From: an uncultured Holdemania sp.
GTDB taxonomy: Bacteria > Bacillota_I > Bacilli_A > Erysipelotrichales > Erysipelotrichaceae
DNA: 34,451 bases
Reading direction: 5' to 3'
NCBI GenBank assembly: GCA_947037125.1
Contig: CAMQTJ010000023.1
Span: 1-34,451 of the forward strand
A program made the translations under genes and the position numbers. The notes under the pieces are model-generated. The model worked only from the letters and a program-made list of their open reading frames with translations. It searched no databases and had not been told where the DNA came from. Below, piece after piece: positions 8,138 through 14,788 of this stretch. Position 1 is the first letter of the stretch; every line of letters starts with the position of its first letter.

Positions 8138-9025
8138 CTACTTTATCACTATATTATAATCAGAATCATAATAGGCACCTACATCTAAACATATACGATC
8201 ATTAACACTAGTAAGTGCATCTTGGTATATTTTATATTTTGGTGAAAGTATTTTCATGTTGTTTATAAAAATATCATTATATCCACAATTTTGTAGACGT
8301 TTCATAAATTTTCTTTGTGACCTAAAAGCTGGATGATACTTACAAAAAAAACTATTTTTTACTTTAATATTTTTTTTAAAATCTAATAACATCTTTTGAT
8401 AAAGTTGTGGATCAGGATTTAGTAAATCATTGATTGTTTTATCCATATTGATTATTTGATTATCAATTGATTGTCTTGGTAAAAATTTATACATAACAAA
8501 TCCTGTAACTTTTAGAAATAACGGAATTTTAAGCTCCACATTATCCCAAAATTCAATAATATTATCATATGCAATTTTTTGTTGTGGAGTGGTTATTTTT
8601 ATTTGTAAATATGGTTGAAAATGGTTCATAAAATAGTACCCTAAATAACCAGGTAACATTTCACTTATCGCTTTTCCTATTGTTTGATATTCTAAATTCT
8701 TTGATAATTCCTCAATATCTTCGCCATCAATTAATCTTTGAAGCATTTCTAATTCATCATTTGCTATTTGCATTGATACTTTTTTATCCTTTATTATTTT
8801 AACCAACAAATCTTTATCATTTGATTTCATAAGTGGTATTATATCATTAATTGCTATACCAAGTTTTCGATAAGTATTTATTTGATTCAATTGTTCAACT
8901 TGTATTTCAATATAGTTGCGATATCCATTTTCATCTTTTTTTACTTTTATTAATCCTTTACTTTCATAATATTTAATTGCTCTTTTACTTAATCCTGTTA
9001 TTTTAGCTACTTCATTAATTTTCAT
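8138..9025 (-). CDS. MerR-family regulator with unidentified C-terminal domain
   Basis: 295 aa. The first ~70 residues are a MerR DNA-binding domain: MKINEVAKITGLSKRAIKYY, the wing DENGYRNY and YRKLGIAINDIIPLMK. A linking helix (~75-105) follows. Residues ~110-295 are a large, mainly helical domain rich in aromatic residues (GYLGYYFMNHFQPYLQI...), which I do not recognise as GyrI-like or TipA-like; similar regulators are found alone in Firmicutes. The gene stands alone between a MerR-geometry promoter at 9053-9083 and a terminator at 8042, which implies self-control in response to an unknown ligand. Confidence 0.88.
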   Translation of the reverse strand: MKINEVAKITGLSKRAIKYYESKGLIKVKKDENGYRNYIEIQVEQLNQINTYRKLGIAINDIIPLMKSNDKDLLVKIIKDKKVSMQIANDELEMLQRLIDGEDIEELSKNLEYQTIGKAISEMLPGYLGYYFMNHFQPYLQIKITTPQQKIAYDNIIEFWDNVELKIPLFLKVTGFVMYKFLPRQSIDNQIINMDKTINDLLNPDPQLYQKMLLDFKKNIKVKNSFFCKYHPAFRSQRKFMKRLQNCGYNDIFINNMKILSPKYKIYQDALTSVNDRICLDVGAYYDSDYNIVIK

Positions 9026-9052
9026 AAGATTATTCCTCAGCTTTCTATAAGC

Positions 9053-9083
9053 ATATTACACCTATACGTAAGGTTCAAGTCAA
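9053..9083 (-). promoter_or_regulatory. MerR-type autoregulatory promoter, 19-bp spacer
   Basis: Minus strand TTGACT (9083-9078), 19-base spacer, TAATAT (9058-9053). The spacer holds the imperfect palindrome ACCTTACGTATAGGT. This overlong spacer plus internal dyad is the hallmark of promoters remodelled by MerR proteins, and it lies 28 bases before the MerR gene itself. Confidence 0.78.
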
Positions 9084-9168
9084 TATTTTAATTACATTAT
9101 ATATTATAAAACTTTATATAGTTTAAAATTCTTTAATCTGGTGCTTTATAACCCATTTTTATTAATTT

Positions 9169-9230
9169 TTGACAATATAACTTATCAATGTTATTATATT
9201 ATTGACAACAAAACTTATCAGCACTATATT
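9169..9230 (+). promoter_or_regulatory. Two tandem promoters built on a 19-bp direct repeat
   Basis: TTGACA (9169-9174) is 17 bases from TATTAT (9192-9197), and TTGACA (9202-9207) is 17 bases from TATATT (9225-9230). Each -35 box begins a 19-base repeat, TTGACAATATAACTTATCA and TTGACAACAAAACTTATCA, that differs at two positions; the copies start 33 bp apart, about three helix turns. ACTTATCA lies in each spacer. The repeat is probably the binding site of the Xre-type regulator encoded two genes on. Confidence 0.7.
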
Positions 9231-9248
9231 GTGTCAAGGAGAAAATTC

Positions 9249-9575
9249 ATGAATAAAAATGATATATTAAAAATGCATAAAAGTGATAGCCGTCATGGTG
9301 ATGAAAGAAAAATAGAAATTCAAAGTATAACTAATCAAATAACACTTATTGTACTTGTATGTTCATTAGGTTGTTTATTGATAATTAGTATTCCAGATGC
9401 TATAAAAAATGGTGCTTTTTCAAACATTGATAGCTTAATCCTATTACTTTTTATAACTTTATTTTCTAAGTCAATCAGTCTATATTGTTACTATAAAAAA
9501 AAGTCTGACTTGGCTTTTTCAATTATTTCGATTATTGCTATTATATTTTGTTTAATAAGTATGTTTATATATTAA
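9249..9575 (+). CDS. Small membrane protein paired with an Xre regulator (DUF6442-like)
   Basis: 108 aa from the ATG at 9249, preceded by CAAGGAG; an upstream in-frame start at 9141 would read through the promoters and is rejected. Residues 1-30 are hydrophilic with a charged DSRHGDERK motif, followed by three probable membrane helices (TLIVLVCSLGCLLIIS, DSLILLLFITLF, FSIISIIAIIFCLIS). I believe this is the DUF6442-type family that regularly sits before a small YozG-like regulator, but the name is from memory. It may sense or resist a membrane stress. It shares the transcript with the Xre gene, 22 bases downstream. Confidence 0.75.
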   Translation: MNKNDILKMHKSDSRHGDERKIEIQSITNQITLIVLVCSLGCLLIISIPDAIKNGAFSNIDSLILLLFITLFSKSISLYCYYKKKSDLAFSIISIIAIIFCLISMFIY

Positions 9576-9597
9576 TTGATTGAAAGGTAATAGTATA

Positions 9598-9825
9598 ATG
9601 AATAATAAATATGAAATAGCTCCACGACTTATTTTACAAAACAGATTAAAAATATCTAGAGCTAAAAATAAATTATCACAAACAGCACTTGCGGAAATTG
9701 TTGGGGTATCTAGAACTACAATTAGTTCAATTGAAACCGGTCAGTTTAGTCCAACTGCAAAACTTGCATTAGTTTTATGCATTGCATTGGATGAAAAATT
9801 TGAAGATTTATTTTATTTTGATTAA
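9598..9825 (+). CDS. Small Xre-family transcriptional regulator (YozG-like)
   Basis: 75 aa from the ATG at 9598, preceded by AAAGGTAA; a TTG at 9580 overlaps that site and is rejected. The protein is a single helix-turn-helix: LKISRAKNKLSQTALAEIVG, then VSRTTISSIETGQFSPT as recognition helix and turn, ending DEKFEDLFYFD, the usual end of this family. It has no ligand domain, so signal transfer may depend on its membrane partner or on simple autoregulation. It is the second and last gene of the operon, closed by the terminator at 9832. Confidence 0.9.
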   Translation: MNNKYEIAPRLILQNRLKISRAKNKLSQTALAEIVGVSRTTISSIETGQFSPTAKLALVLCIALDEKFEDLFYFD

Positions 9826-9831
9826 ATCAAT

Positions 9832-9878
9832 AAAAGACACTTAACAAATGAGTTTATTTCATTAAATAAGTGTCTTTT
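9832..9878 (+). terminator. Intrinsic terminator after the Xre gene
   Basis: Arms AAAAGACACTTA (9832-9843) and TAAGTGTCTTTT (9867-9878) are perfectly complementary, seven bases after the stop codon. Confidence 0.9.
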
Positions 9879-9994
9879 ATAATTGACTTAAAATAATTAG
9901 AACAACTTTTTTAACTTCAACTTTATAAGTATTAGTACATAGATTATAATTACTCATATCATCCCGTTTTTTATCATTATGACTATCATAATAT

Positions 9995-10330
9995 TTAACT
10001 TTTTTTATCCACATCTATAATTTCTATTTCCATTTCATAATAAGTTTTTATATTTATATCATTTAAAACTTTACCAAAGCAACGTTCAACATAAGTTTTT
10101 TACCAATTTCACGGCCACCACTAAAAATTAATTATATAAGAAATCTTCATCATTGCTTTAACCCTACTTATTTCATTTGCCCCATAATTAAAACTTACTG
10201 CAGGTCAAATCCATAAGAAATACCAAATAATATTAATGTTCCAAACACCATCAATCATTACTTGAACACCATTATTATAACTGACATTACTGCATGAATT
10301 GAGTAATAGATTATTTCTACTATAAAATAC
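9995..10330 (-). pseudogene. Decayed gene fragments, including a MATE-type transporter remnant
   Basis: On the minus strand a frame reads NGVQVMIDGVWNI (10240-10285), then a TGA at 10207-10205, then PAVSFNYGANEISRVKAMMK (10204-10145) and a stop at 10121-10123. The P-A-x-S-F-N-Y-G-A-x4-R-V-K pattern is characteristic of MATE drug/sodium antiporters, where Gln normally stands at the position of the TGA. Farther on, after a frameshift, SGGREIGK continues as TYVERCFGKVLNDINIKTYY to a stop at 9995; this part is not MATE-like and I do not recognise it. Stops and shifts show it is dead. An intact MATE protein has about 450 residues, so most is lost. Confidence 0.55.
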
Positions 10331-10422
10331 GATTATTTGTAATTTCCATCTTATTATAAACAATATCACATTTCACAAGGATAAAATAAATTATATATCT
10401 TCACATTATATCAAATTAAAAA

Positions 10423-10475
10423 AAGTCATAAAATTCTAACATATTTAGATCCCATTGATTTTATGACTTATTTTT
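10423..10475 (-). terminator. Intrinsic terminator after the ClbS/DfsB-like gene
   Basis: Arms AAGTCATAAAAT (10423-10434) and ATTTTATGACTT (10458-10469) pair perfectly, and T runs flank both sides, so the structure can work in either direction. The gene ends at 10541 on the minus strand. Confidence 0.85.
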
Positions 10476-10540
10476 TTTATTTTAATTCAATAAGATTATG
10501 ATACTATTTATAATACTTGATTAACATTAAAATTATATTG

Positions 10541-11071
10541 CTATATCTTTTGATGTTTTTTTATTTTAGTAGTAGCCCAATCATAATGACTTGCAGTAGC
10601 TGATACACAATAACTTCCTAAAGTTGAAGTTTTCGTCCATTTATATTGTCCTTTTCCAAATAATTCATCATTAGTAAATGTATTTATCAAACCCATTACA
10701 TCGTTATGACTTATTATAAGCATATCTTTTGAATCTTCGTAAGATGTATTTTGATGTTTATTAAAAAAATCTACATTCATTTGACCATATGTTTTCCAAT
10801 TATATGGAGCTAATAAAAAAGGCTTTTCTTCATCATTTAGATTTGATGTTACAAAATTCAATAACAATTGATGCCATTCATAAAGATGGATAAGTACATC
10901 TTTAATATTTTTATCTCTTTGCCAATGTGCTTGTTTCCCTACTTTTTCTAAATTAAAATTAAATGAAACTAGTTGCTTTTCCTGTGAAATTGAATTGATT
11001 GTATCCCATAATTTTTCGTAATTTAGATTAGCCATTTCAATCAAGTCAGTTTTAGTTGTCGCTCTAGACAT
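10541..11071 (-). CDS. ClbS/DfsB-family four-helix bundle protein
   Basis: 176 aa, the full length of the family (DUF1706, related to DinB). Starts MSRATTKTDLIEMANLNYEK, and carries HLYEWHQLLLNFV, the YNWKTYGQMN motif, then ELFGKGQYKWTKTSTLGSYC and SATASHYDWATTKIKK, all conserved in the family. ClbS of E. coli protects its host by opening the cyclopropane of colibactin; most relatives are uncharacterised. The gene is alone, with its own promoter and terminator and no toxin biosynthesis genes nearby, so it may protect against genotoxins made by neighbours, or do something else. Confidence 0.9.
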   Translation of the reverse strand: MSRATTKTDLIEMANLNYEKLWDTINSISQEKQLVSFNFNLEKVGKQAHWQRDKNIKDVLIHLYEWHQLLLNFVTSNLNDEEKPFLLAPYNWKTYGQMNVDFFNKHQNTSYEDSKDMLIISHNDVMGLINTFTNDELFGKGQYKWTKTSTLGSYCVSATASHYDWATTKIKKHQKI

Positions 11072-11118
11072 TATTATACCCCCTATAGATTGTTATTATA
11101 AAACATTGAAGTTTTATA

Positions 11119-11147
11119 ATTATAGTATACTACACAAAACTTGACAA
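11119..11147 (-). promoter_or_regulatory. Strong sigma-A-like promoter for the ClbS/DfsB-like gene
   Basis: Minus strand TTGTCA (11147-11142), 17-base spacer, TATAAT (11124-11119), about 48 bases before the start codon. Confidence 0.75.
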
Positions 11148-11244
11148 CTGTGTGTCAGTATATAAATTTTGTATCCTACTTTCATAATTCAATAAAAAAA
11201 TATTCTTACTTGCTTTTTTTAAATATTTCTATAAGTTGAGTTTT

Positions 11245-11949
11245 CTAATTACAATGGTTTCCATGCTCTTTATCATTTTGATTACCCTGTTTATTTGTAT
11301 TATCAAAATTTTCTTCACCATTTATCATTGAACGAATATTTCCCATTGATAAATCCTTTATTTCTTCAATTGTAATATTAGGATTTACTTCTAATAATTC
11401 TAGGTAAGCTCTATATTTTCCACATGAAATATCAAACTTTTCTGATTCATCCTTTAATTCTTTATTTGCAGAAAAACATGTAACATTACCACTTTCACTA
11501 AATGTCGATTCATTTATATTATTCATGATTTTTTCACTATTTTCTATGTTATTTGCAACAACTGTAATTTCAATAGTTTGGTCACTATAGTTATTGAAAA
11601 CTTCACTATTATTTAGCTGTTCTAAAGCATCCAAATAACTTAAGTGCTTTAAGTCAACATTTTCTAAAATGACTTGTCCATCTTGGTTACTAGCTTCTAC
11701 ATCTATTACCATATCAAATATATTAAGTTTGAACTCAATGGATGGATTGATATCAATGCTTATATATGATTTCGGATAAAAATATACTCCACTAAGAAGT
11801 ACAACTATGAATAATGCCATTACCGGTTTAAGTTTATAATATAATGATGGAGCTTTTTTATTCTTAGAAATAATATTTTCAAATGTTTTCTGTTTTAATA
11901 TATCATTCGCATGTATTTCGTTAAATGCATCTTTTATTTTTTCACTCAT
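11245..11949 (-). CDS. RsgI-like transmembrane anti-sigma factor
   Basis: 234 aa. A cytoplasmic N-terminus (1-40) that should hold the ECF sigma factor, one membrane helix (~43-58, MALFIVVLLSGVYFY), then an outside domain that opens with SIDINPSIEFKLNIFDMVI, the signature of the RsgI middle domain. In RsgI proteins autoproteolysis occurs at the Asn-Pro bond of this motif (N68-P69 here) as a step in signalling. Unlike cellulosomal RsgI there is no carbohydrate-binding module; residues ~180-234 form a polar, Asn/Gly/His-rich tail. The start overlaps the end of the sigma gene by 8 bases, tight coupling that suits a 1:1 pair. Last gene of the operon. Confidence 0.87.
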   Translation of the reverse strand: MSEKIKDAFNEIHANDILKQKTFENIISKNKKAPSLYYKLKPVMALFIVVLLSGVYFYPKSYISIDINPSIEFKLNIFDMVIDVEASNQDGQVILENVDLKHLSYLDALEQLNNSEVFNNYSDQTIEITVVANNIENSEKIMNNINESTFSESGNVTCFSANKELKDESEKFDISCGKYRAYLELLEVNPNITIEEIKDLSMGNIRSMINGEENFDNTNKQGNQNDKEHGNHCN

Positions 11950-12427
11950 AATCCATACCTCCTAAAACATCTTTAAGCATTTGTTTACCTCTTGATAAAA
12001 GTGTGTATATAGTATTTACATTTTTCCCTAAATTTTTTGCAATTTCCACAGCAGAATATCCTTCGAAATAATAAAGATATATAACTGTTTTATATTTATT
12101 GGGCAAATTAAAAACAGCCTGTCTGATATAATAATTTTTATCAATTTCAGGCTTACTTATAGGTTCTATAATATTATCAATTGACACTATATTTTTTCTA
12201 AAAAAGCTTTTTATCAAATCTTTACATTCGTTAATAGTAACTCTTATAATAAATGCTTTTTTATGTTCTTCATTTTCAAAGTGTACTGAACTTTTAAGAT
12301 ATTTCAAAAATACATTTTGAAATATATCATCTGTATCTGCACTACTTTTAAGATAAAGCATACAGATACGTAAAACAGTATCACTGTACTTATCTATAGT
12401 AATCTTTAAATCCTGCTCATCTCTCAT
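11942..12427 (-). CDS. ECF-type RNA polymerase sigma factor
   Basis: 161 aa, typical for an ECF sigma factor with only regions 2 and 4. Region 2: VLRICMLYLKSSADTDDIFQ and NVFLKYLKS, then AFIIRVTINECKDLIKS. Region 4: LPNKYKTVIYLYYFEGYSA with VEIAKNLGKNVNTIYTLLSRG as helix-turn-helix. It directs transcription of its regulon when freed from the membrane anti-sigma factor encoded next. It lies 15 bases after the DxDxDG repeat protein and is probably cotranscribed with it from an ECF-like promoter at 12819-12847, giving positive feedback. Confidence 0.92.
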   Translation of the reverse strand: MRDEQDLKITIDKYSDTVLRICMLYLKSSADTDDIFQNVFLKYLKSSVHFENEEHKKAFIIRVTINECKDLIKSFFRKNIVSIDNIIEPISKPEIDKNYYIRQAVFNLPNKYKTVIYLYYFEGYSAVEIAKNLGKNVNTIYTLLSRGKQMLKDVLGGMDYE

Positions 12428-12442
12428 CTAGTCACCCTATAA

Positions 12443-12766
12443 TTATCTGTTTCTACCACAGTGCTTTTCATTATTTATATTACTTGTTCTATTACCGTCA
12501 TTATCATTATCTATGAAATTATGATTATTTCTATGTCCTGATGCATTACTGTCATTATCACAATATCCATCACTATCTGTATCTATGAAGTTATGATTAT
12601 TTCTATGCCCTGATGCATTACCGTCATTATCGCAATATCCATCACTATCTGTATCTATGAAGTTATAATGATTATTACTATGTCCTGTTCCTATTGCATA
12701 AACTGATGTTATTCCTGCTGTAAAAATAAATGCTGATACAAGTGATACTACTATAATTTTTTTCAT
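12443..12766 (-). CDS. Secreted protein with DxDxDGxxD repeats
   Basis: 107 aa. A signal peptide (MKKIIVVSLVSAFIFTAGIT..., cleavage after VYA, residue ~24) is followed by three repeats of about 24 residues, NNHNFIDTDSDGYCDND then SNASGHR. Each unit has D-x-D-x-D-G-x-x-D, the calcium loop of EF-hand/thrombospondin-3-like repeats; units 1 and 2 have one Cys, and unit 3 is degenerate (NFIDNDNDGNRTSN). Similar short secreted proteins with FxDxDGDGxCD repeats are known in Clostridia, without a function. It is the first gene of the sigma/anti-sigma operon, so it may be the main product or signal of that circuit. AGGAG precedes the ATG. Confidence 0.85.
   Translation of the reverse strand: MKKIIVVSLVSAFIFTAGITSVYAIGTGHSNNHYNFIDTDSDGYCDNDGNASGHRNNHNFIDTDSDGYCDNDSNASGHRNNHNFIDNDNDGNRTSNINNEKHCGRNR
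12506..12668 (-). repeat. In-gene 72-bp tandem repeat coding DxDxDG units
   Basis: Two nearly identical 72-base units and the start of a third, encoding the 24-residue repeats. For example ATCACTATCTGTATCTATGA occurs twice, at about 12570 and 12642. High identity between the units indicates recent duplication and possible copy-number change by slippage. Confidence 0.85.
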
Positions 12767-12795
12767 AAAATTCTCCTATTAAATATTATTCTATT

Positions 12796-12847
12796 AAGGG
12801 TTTTACCCTTTCACATATAATACGATTGATAAATGCAAATCCTTTCA
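12796..12847 (-). promoter_or_regulatory. ECF-like promoter and small leader hairpin
   Basis: Minus strand TGAAAG (12847-12842), 17-base spacer, CGTATT (12824-12819). The TGAAA...CGTA layout is that of ECF sigma promoters in Bacillota, so the sigma factor probably drives its own operon. Downstream in the leader is AAGGG-ttttA-CCCTT (12796-12810), a five-pair hairpin or operator. Confidence 0.55.
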
Positions 12848-12923
12848 AAAATAAAAGATATTTTATTTTATTTTAAAAATAGTATTTAAATCAATTATGA
12901 TTCTTCAACAATATTAAACTATT

Positions 12924-12938
12924 TGGTACGAGTAACAA
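12924..12938 (-). repeat. Exact 15-base copy of the 3' end of tRNA-Leu (att-like)
   Basis: TGGTACGAGTAACAA is identical to 14330-14344, the last 15 bases of the tRNA-Leu(GAG) gene including CCA, in the same orientation. Integrases that target tRNA 3' ends leave just such direct repeats as the distal attachment site. The enclosed DNA is 1.39 kb and no integrase is left, so this would be a relic. Confidence 0.65.
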
Positions 12939-13400
12939 TAGTTCATTAAATTATTACACAAAAAAATATTGATCAACATCATACATTTCATAGCTTTTAA
13001 TATTCTTCAAACTTATTGTGTACTACCTAAAACCTATATAACACATCCCCAAAAAAGTTAGTTTAGGATAAATCACATTAAGAACAAAACCTATCAGTTT
13101 TCCATGACTAATTAAATTGTAATATAACAATTTAAAAATATTTTGTATATACACTACTAAAATATAGCTAAACAATATGATTGATTTAAACCTCTATTTA
13201 ATAGATGGCTTATTAATGCTTCTACATTTATAGTAATTCAAATACAAATACAATTATGTAGATAATAATTAATTGTAGTATTTTTTACATATAATATCTA
13301 ACTCATTGTTTATCTAAAAGTGTATTTTAGGTAAGTTTAACATAAGCTTAAGACAAAATCAATTTTATTACACTAAGACAATATCATATTCGAATAATAA
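12939..13400. other. Non-coding AT-rich part of the relic island
   Basis: About 460 bases without a supportable gene. A short minus-strand frame (about 12962-13018, reading SLKNIKSYEMYDVDQYFFV to a stop) looks protein-like and could be the tail of a lost gene, but it is too short to name. Confidence 0.4.
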
Positions 13401-13915
13401 AAAAATAAAAAAAATATCAGTGATAGTTTACGTAAGTCTAAACCAATTTTGCATTATAAATCAAAATATAATAATATTCCTCTTTTGGTTTTCGTAAAAT
13501 ATTAGGCTTTTTTCAAATTACATATATATATAAAATTATGCAAGGAAAAGATCAGAACCTAGTTGCGAAAGATTTAAGTTTACTATGCAGCAAAACTATT
13601 GATGCTCCAAATAACAATGTTACAATATTTACTAATAAAATAATCAGCTTTTTAGATATTTTACGAGAAACTAGAAATGTTGTAGCTCATGATAATAATT
13701 TATTAAATTACGAACCAAGCATCAATACACCTTATATTAAACAAATTCTTAGTATTTATAATATAAATAGTAATGATTCAAGAAAAGATGTTTACAATAT
13801 AATGATTATTATGAATTGCTTTTTAACCAAAAGTCAGCAAGGTCAATTTAATAATATCATATTGAAAAGACTAAGATCACTTAGTAATAAAATAGTTATC
13901 ATAAAAATTATTTAA
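13401..13915 (+). pseudogene. Abi_2-family (abortive infection, HEPN) gene, 5'-truncated and frameshifted
   Basis: The longest piece is a 125-residue frame starting at an ATG at 13538, with no ribosome binding site, so it is not a real start. It contains FLDILRETRNVVAHDNNLLN; RNVVAH is the R-x4-H motif of HEPN RNase domains and the context fits the C-terminal part of Abi_2 (AbiD/AbiF-like) proteins. Upstream a second frame reads SLRKSKPILHYKSKYNNIPL then LVFVK (13425-13499), matching the HY...KY..iPxWvlvE region just ahead in the family, and shifts at about 13497-13501 into ILGFFQITYIYKIMQGKDQN. Intact members have about 300 residues; the N-terminal half is gone. It would have been a phage-defence gene. 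Confidence 0.65.
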
Positions 13916-13983
13916 TCTTGAAAAGTTACGGTTTTCCAAGTGATTATCTAAATTCTGTAAAATCAAAACAAAAATAGAGAGTT

Positions 13984-14010
13984 AAAAAAGTACAGTAAAG
14001 TGCTTTTTTT
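13984..14010 (+). terminator. Terminator after the Abi_2 remnant
   Basis: AAAAAAGTAC-agtaaa-GTGCTTTTTT with one G-T pair and a T run, about 70 bases after the remnant's stop. It may be the surviving terminator of the original gene. Confidence 0.65.
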
Positions 14011-14212
14011 ATTAATTACCTCAACCACTACCGTTTTATCAGACAATTTTTTTAATATTATATGAAATTTTTGGTATATATTAAATTTGTTAATCAAGTG
14101 AATAAATGTACATTTCAACATCAATTTTCAACTGATCTAATAACTATTAATCTTGACCATTGAAATGTGATGGAATTAATTGCCATAATAATATTAATAA
14201 GACCGTTTCATA

Positions 14213-14266
14213 TCCCGTTCTAATGATAAATACATAAAAGATGCATTAGAAAAAATTAAAAGCTAA
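14213..14266 (+). pseudogene. Possible C-terminal scrap of a lost gene
   Basis: Seventeen codons read SRSNDKYIKDALEKIKS and then stop. The pattern resembles the C-terminus of class I/II aminotransferases (S/P-R-x5-E/D-A-L-E-R-I-K). It has no start and the upstream frame is broken. It is too short for firm identification and may be chance. Confidence 0.2.
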
Positions 14267-14292
14267 ATTTTGATTGCGTGTTAAAAAAGTTA

Positions 14293-14320
14293 TAAAAAAG
14301 CCCTTAATAAAGGACTTTTA
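14293..14320 (-). terminator. Intrinsic terminator after tRNA-Leu
   Basis: Minus strand AAAAGTCCTT-tatt-AAGGGCTTTTTT, 10 bases beyond the tRNA CCA end. The arms pair with one mismatch and are followed by a T run. Confidence 0.8.
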
Positions 14321-14329
14321 ATTTACTTA

Positions 14330-14416
14330 TGGTACGAGTAACAAGATTTGAACTTGCACAAAATTTCTTTCACTAGCCCCTCAAGCTAGCGTGTCTACCA
14401 ATTCCACCATACTCGT
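14330..14416 (-). tRNA. tRNA-Leu(GAG), CCA encoded
   Basis: 87 nt. Acceptor arms ACGAGTA and TACTCGT pair in all seven positions, followed by A and CCA. The D region has TGGTGGAATTGGTAGACACG, typical of leucine tRNAs. The anticodon arm is CTAGC-TTGAGGG-GCTAG with anticodon GAG in the loop, reading CUC/CUU. A long variable arm (TGAAAGAAATTTTGTG) marks it as class II, and the T arm is CAAGTTCAAATCTTG. It is the only RNA gene seen in the window. Its 3' end is duplicated at 12924. Confidence 0.95.
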
Positions 14417-14511
14417 ATAGTCTAATTTTAATTTATTTTTATAAATTAAGCAATATTTGATGAATAATTCGTAAAAATAAAGTACAATGATAACGTATGG
14501 AGGATAATTAT

Positions 14512-14781
14512 ATGAGAGCTGTAATATCGGTAGTAGGAAAAGATCAGGTAGGAATACTTGCGAAAGTAGCAAATAAATGTTTGGAATTTGATGTGAATAT
14601 TGAAGATGTATCACAAACAATTCTTCAAGATATGTTTACAATGATTATGATCGTTAAATGGACAACTTCACAAGAAGATTTTGTGGCATTTTCTGAACAT
14701 ATGCAAAACTATGGTAAAGAATATAATTTAAGTATCCATGTAATGCACGAAGACATTTTTAATGCAATGCATTTAATTTAG
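14512..14781 (+). CDS. ACT-domain protein, UPF0237 family
   Basis: 89 aa from the ATG at 14512. An ATG at 14497 lies inside the ribosome binding site ATGGAGGA and would add only MEDNY, so it is rejected. MRAVISVVGKDQVGILAKVA is a classic ACT-domain start with the small-ligand turn, followed by NVNIEDVSQTIL and MFTMIMIV; the protein is a single regulatory ACT domain, probably a dimer binding an amino acid or similar ligand. It lies 7 bases before the UPF0210 gene, a pairing found in many bacteria and archaea, so the two probably act together. Ligand unknown. Confidence 0.92.
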   Translation: MRAVISVVGKDQVGILAKVANKCLEFDVNIEDVSQTILQDMFTMIMIVKWTTSQEDFVAFSEHMQNYGKEYNLSIHVMHEDIFNAMHLI

Positions 14782-14788
14782 GTGATTT

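Noticed and set aside
10205-10207. TGA within an otherwise MATE-like frame, considered as recoded codon
   Set aside because: Other genes in the window end with TGA (for example ywlC) and Trp is TGG; frameshifts on both sides show ordinary gene decay.
12962-13018. Minus-strand frame reading SLKNIKSYEMYDVDQYFFV, considered as an integrase tail
   Set aside because: Nineteen codons with a stop shortly upstream and no integrase motif (R..HxxR..Y); not enough to support a call.
14110-14168. Inverted repeat ACATTTCAA / TTGAAATGT with a 41-base centre
   Set aside because: Arms are only 9 bases, with no target duplication or transposase, so not a supportable insertion element.
14381-14620. 79-codon minus-strand frame
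   Set aside because: It runs through the tRNA-Leu gene and antisense to the ACT-domain gene; not a coding region.
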